Shown: positions 14,794 to 16,761 of the stretch, in pieces
How positions within the stretch are numbered: the stretch's first letter is position 1
Layout of the letters: the number at the start of each line of letters is the position of its first letter
Assembly: GCA_034435675.1 (NCBI GenBank)
Contig: DAOTWP010000122.1
Location: 1 to 16,761 of the forward strand
DNA length: 16,761 nt
Direction: 5' to 3'
Origin: DAOTWP01 sp034435675
GTDB lineage: Bacteria; Chloroflexota; Anaerolineae; Aggregatilineales; Phototrophicaceae
Program-made: the position numbers and the translations under genes
Notes under the pieces: model-generated
Databases searched by the model: none
Told to the model about the DNA's origin: nothing
Seen by the model: the letters and a program-made list of their open reading frames with translations, nothing else

Positions 14794-15222
14794 ATGGATC
14801 GTGAACCCGCAAGCTGGCGCAGTTGTTTGCTCTCGATGCTGATTATCTTCGGCATCATCGGCTCGGTCGCGCTGGTGGCTGTCGTTTATCTGGATACCAG
14901 TTGTTACAACGACCTCACCCGGCGCATGCCGATTTATCCGGGCGCAGAAGTCGTCTCGCAGTATTACAGCATGTTCCGCCCGTTTGGCATGGGCGATACC
15001 CGCCTGATTTTGCACAGCGCCGATGATCCGCTGACCGTGCGCAACTGGTATGCACGCACCATCGGTATGGACGCCCGTGAACGGATGCAGGGCGGCGGGC
15101 GTGTGGGCAATGCCGACTGGGAAGTGCTGTCCGACCCGGTAGAGGGCGGATCGCTGATCTCGCTGTACGGCAATTGTGTGGTCGAAGGGGCGCGCGGGCT
15201 GGGCGCGCAGGGGGCGAATTAG
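14794..15222 (+). CDS. Small membrane-anchored protein, 142 aa
   Basis: I do not recognise the family. A short cytoplasmic head with WRSC is followed by one membrane helix at about 11-33 (LLSMLIIFGIIGSVALVAVV). An outside domain of about 105 residues begins MPIYPGAEVVSQYYSMFRPF and continues with GMGDTRLILHSADDP and VRNWY. The YPGA start and VRNWY segment recall small extracytoplasmic domains seen in other Chloroflexota proteins, but I can give no function. Three cysteines occur (one in the head, one after the helix, one near the C-terminus). AAGGAT sits eight bases before the ATG. The 164-nt gap before it contains a CACTG-GGGA-CAGTG hairpin near 14690 but no good promoter match (TTTACA and TAACAT are only 15 bp apart). 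Confidence 0.65.
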   Translation: MDREPASWRSCLLSMLIIFGIIGSVALVAVVYLDTSCYNDLTRRMPIYPGAEVVSQYYSMFRPFGMGDTRLILHSADDPLTVRNWYARTIGMDARERMQGGGRVGNADWEVLSDPVEGGSLISLYGNCVVEGARGLGAQGAN

Positions 15223-15283
15223 TCGCCAGAACGCCGCCAGTGTACCTACAACGAGTCAGTCAAGTGAAGCGTGGTCATAAATT

Positions 15284-15395
15284 GAGACCCTACCTTGCTG
15301 CCCCCCTCCAAGCCTCCCCAGCCAGCGAGGGGCAGGAACAAACACGGCAGGCGTGGCGTGTGCCCGCAACTGTTGATGGGGAGGGTTAGCGTGGG
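15284..15395. repeat. Palindromic, MITE-like intergenic element
   Basis: CTGCCCC (15298-15304) pairs with GGGGCAG (15329-15335). The ends look like degenerate inverted repeats: CCCTACC and CCCCCCTCC on the left, GGGGAGGG and TTAGCGTGGG on the right. The layout resembles the non-coding palindromic elements common in Chloroflexota chromosomes. The stretch CCCGCAACTGTT (15363-15374) matches a box of cobalamin riboswitches, but the other required elements are missing. The gap 15223-15460 (238 nt) contains this element and the mini-ORFs listed separately. Confidence 0.45.
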
Positions 15396-15398
15396 ATT

Positions 15399-15464
15399 AA
15401 AAAGGGTAACTATGCTTTATGACCACCGCGCAGTCAAGTAATGACAAGGGGCTACAAATCATGA
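15399..15464 (+). promoter_or_regulatory. Possible leader mini-ORFs coupled to the MetF fusion gene
   Basis: AAAAAGGG (15399-15406) is a strong Shine-Dalgarno sequence five bases before ATG 15412. That ATG opens a 9-codon frame (MLYDHRAVK) ending TAA at 15439-15441. The TAATG overlap opens a second, 7-codon frame (MTRGYKS) whose TGA (15462-15464) overlaps the real start at 15461 as ATGA. This may be a coupled leader or chance. Confidence 0.3.
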
Positions 15465-16761
15465 CAAAACTGCCATTCCGTGAACGCCTGCAGCAGGGTC
15501 AACCGCTGCTGGCAGATGGCGCAATGGGCACACTGCTGCATCAGCGCGGCGGCTTGCCGATGAACACCTGTTTTGACGAACTCAACCTGACGCAGCCGGC
15601 GCTCGTGCTGGGCGTTCACCGCGATTATATCCGCGCGGGGTCAGACATCATCGAAACCAACACCTTCAGCGCCAACCGTTACAAGCTGCTGGAACACGGG
15701 CTTGCCGACCAGGTGGCGGAAATCAACCATGCCGGGGTAGCACTGGCACAGCGTGCCGCGCAGGAAGCGGGACGCGCCGACGTGGTTTACATTGCCGGGT
15801 CGGTCGGTCCGCTGGGCGTGCGCCTCAAACCCTATGGGCGCATCACCCGTGAAGAAGCACAGGACGCCTTTGCCGAGCAGATTCGCGCGCTGGCAGCAGC
15901 CGGGGCAGACCTGCTGGTGATGGAAACCTTCAGCGACCATCTGGAAATCCAACTTGCGCTGGCGGCGGCAAAAGCGGTCGCGCCGCAGTTGGCAGTCATC
16001 ACACAGATGACCTTTGCGCCGGACAACATGACGCTGCTAGGGCATGCCCCAGCGCGCGTGGCGCACGATCTGGTCAGCGCTGGCGCGGATGTCGTCGGCG
16101 TCAATTGCAGCGGTGGACCCTCGCAGCTCGCCCAGATTTTGCAGGCGATGCACCAGGCAGTGCCCGGCGCGCACCTGTCCGCTATGCCCAACGCCGGCTT
16201 CCCCGAAACCATGGGCGGGCGCATCATGTACCCGGCAACAGCAGATTACTTCGGCAACTATGCGCTGACCTTTCGCGCCAGCGGGGCACAGGTCGTCGGC
16301 GGCTGCTGCGGCAGCACCCCGGCGCATATCGCCGCCATGCGTGCCGCGCTGGATGACCCCCGGCGGGCACTGCCGGAAATCCACCTGCATGACCTGCACA
16401 CTGAGATTGCCGACGACACACCCAACCGCCCGCCAACGGCGCTGGCGCAGCGGTTAGCGGAGGGTTTGTTCACAGCGACGGTTGAAGTTGCCCCGCCGCG
16501 TAGTTTTGTGGTCGATAAGCTGCTGCGCAACGCGCGCCTGCTGCGCGACGCCGGGGCGAACATGCTCAACATTGCCGACACGCCTGCCGCGCGGATGCGC
16601 ATGAGTCCCTGGGCGGTGGGGCATGTCATCCAGTCGCAGGTAGGCATGGAGACCGTGCTGCACTTCCCCACACGCGGGCGCAACCTGCTGCGCATTCAAG
16701 GCGACCTGCTGGCGGCGCACGCGCTGGATCTGCGCAATCTGTTCGTGACGATGGGCGACCC
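15461..16761 (+). CDS. Bifunctional homocysteine S-methyltransferase / methylenetetrahydrofolate reductase (5' part, runs off the right edge)
   Basis: 433 codons are visible. Residues 1-300 are a homocysteine methyltransferase module: LLADGAMGT near 17-25, ETNTFSANRY near 64-73, and zinc ligands Cys216 (NCSGGP) and Cys282/Cys283 (GGCCG). From about 325 a MetF-type reductase begins: TVEVAPPRS, NIADTP, MSPWAVG, LHFPTRGRNLLRIQGDLL, then LFVTMGDP at the window end. This order matches Bacillus YitJ-like fusions. The reductase makes 5-methyltetrahydrofolate, the methyl donor of MetH, and the first module can remethylate homocysteine. AAGGGG lies nine bases before the ATG at 15461. The FAD-binding rest of the reductase is outside the window. 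It lies downstream of metH on the same strand, so methyl-folate supply and use are near each other. Confidence 0.93.
   Translation, partial: MTKLPFRERLQQGQPLLADGAMGTLLHQRGGLPMNTCFDELNLTQPALVLGVHRDYIRAGSDIIETNTFSANRYKLLEHGLADQVAEINHAGVALAQRAAQEAGRADVVYIAGSVGPLGVRLKPYGRITREEAQDAFAEQIRALAAAGADLLVMETFSDHLEIQLALAAAKAVAPQLAVITQMTFAPDNMTLLGHAPARVAHDLVSAGADVVGVNCSGGPSQLAQILQAMHQAVPGAHLSAMPNAGFPETMGGRIMYPATADYFGNYALTFRASGAQVVGGCCGSTPAHIAAMRAALDDPRRALPEIHLHDLHTEIADDTPNRPPTALAQRLAEGLFTATVEVAPPRSFVVDKLLRNARLLRDAGANMLNIADTPAARMRMSPWAVGHVIQSQVGMETVLHFPTRGRNLLRIQGDLLAAHALDLRNLFVTMGD

Noticed and set aside
15360..15400. Full cobalamin riboswitch
   Set aside because: Only the CCCGCAACTG box is convincing. 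The GCCACTG and GGTGxAAxxCC elements and the closing stem are not found at the expected positions, so it was not listed as a riboswitch.

Overview
The window looks like chromosomal DNA from a GC-rich member of the Chloroflexota, probably close to the Anaerolineae. This assignment is inference. It rests on the TPR-rich proteins, a DUF4926/DUF6883 pair, a YitJ-type MetF fusion, and many short GC-rich palindromes scattered between and inside genes. No rRNA, tRNA, CRISPR array, transposase or integrase was seen.

Left end (1-2966). Two minus-strand genes, a truncated single-pass membrane protein and a TPR protein, are separated by 3 nt and read out of the left edge. They diverge from a plus-strand gene for a membrane-anchored protein with two tandem copies of one domain. 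The 386-bp gap between the divergent genes holds a promoter candidate for each direction.

Centre (2967-9904). A strong sigma-70-type promoter (TTGACA-17-TATCAT) leads into a complete SAM-I riboswitch with an intrinsic terminator. Behind it lie a DinB-fold protein, a nucleoside phosphorylase and an unrecognised 190-aa protein whose GTG start overlaps the phosphorylase stop. A small island follows: a compound palindromic repeat, a frameshifted antitoxin-like gene, a DUF6883 gene and a DUF4926 gene. Next comes full-length cobalamin-dependent methionine synthase (metH), with two palindromic repeats lying in frame in its interdomain or loop regions. A 55-codon ORF overlaps its stop.

Right part (9917-16761). 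In order: an OLD-like AAA ATPase with a TOPRIM-like second half, an adenosine deaminase-family enzyme, a GNAT acetyltransferase, a ketopantoate reductase-family enzyme, and a small membrane-anchored protein. After a gap filled by another palindromic element comes the 5' part of a bifunctional homocysteine methyltransferase/methylenetetrahydrofolate reductase, which runs off the right edge.

How they fit together. From position 3350 onward every gene is on the plus strand with short or overlapping junctions. The recognisable theme is the methyl cycle: sensing SAM (riboswitch), making methyl-folate (MetF module), remethylating homocysteine (MetH and the Hcy module of the fusion), and possibly disposing of the nucleoside by-products (deaminase, nucleoside phosphorylase). 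That a SAM-sensing switch stands before a DinB-fold protein and a nucleoside phosphorylase, and the presence of an OLD-like ATPase and a toxin/immunity-like pair among these genes, are the least expected points.
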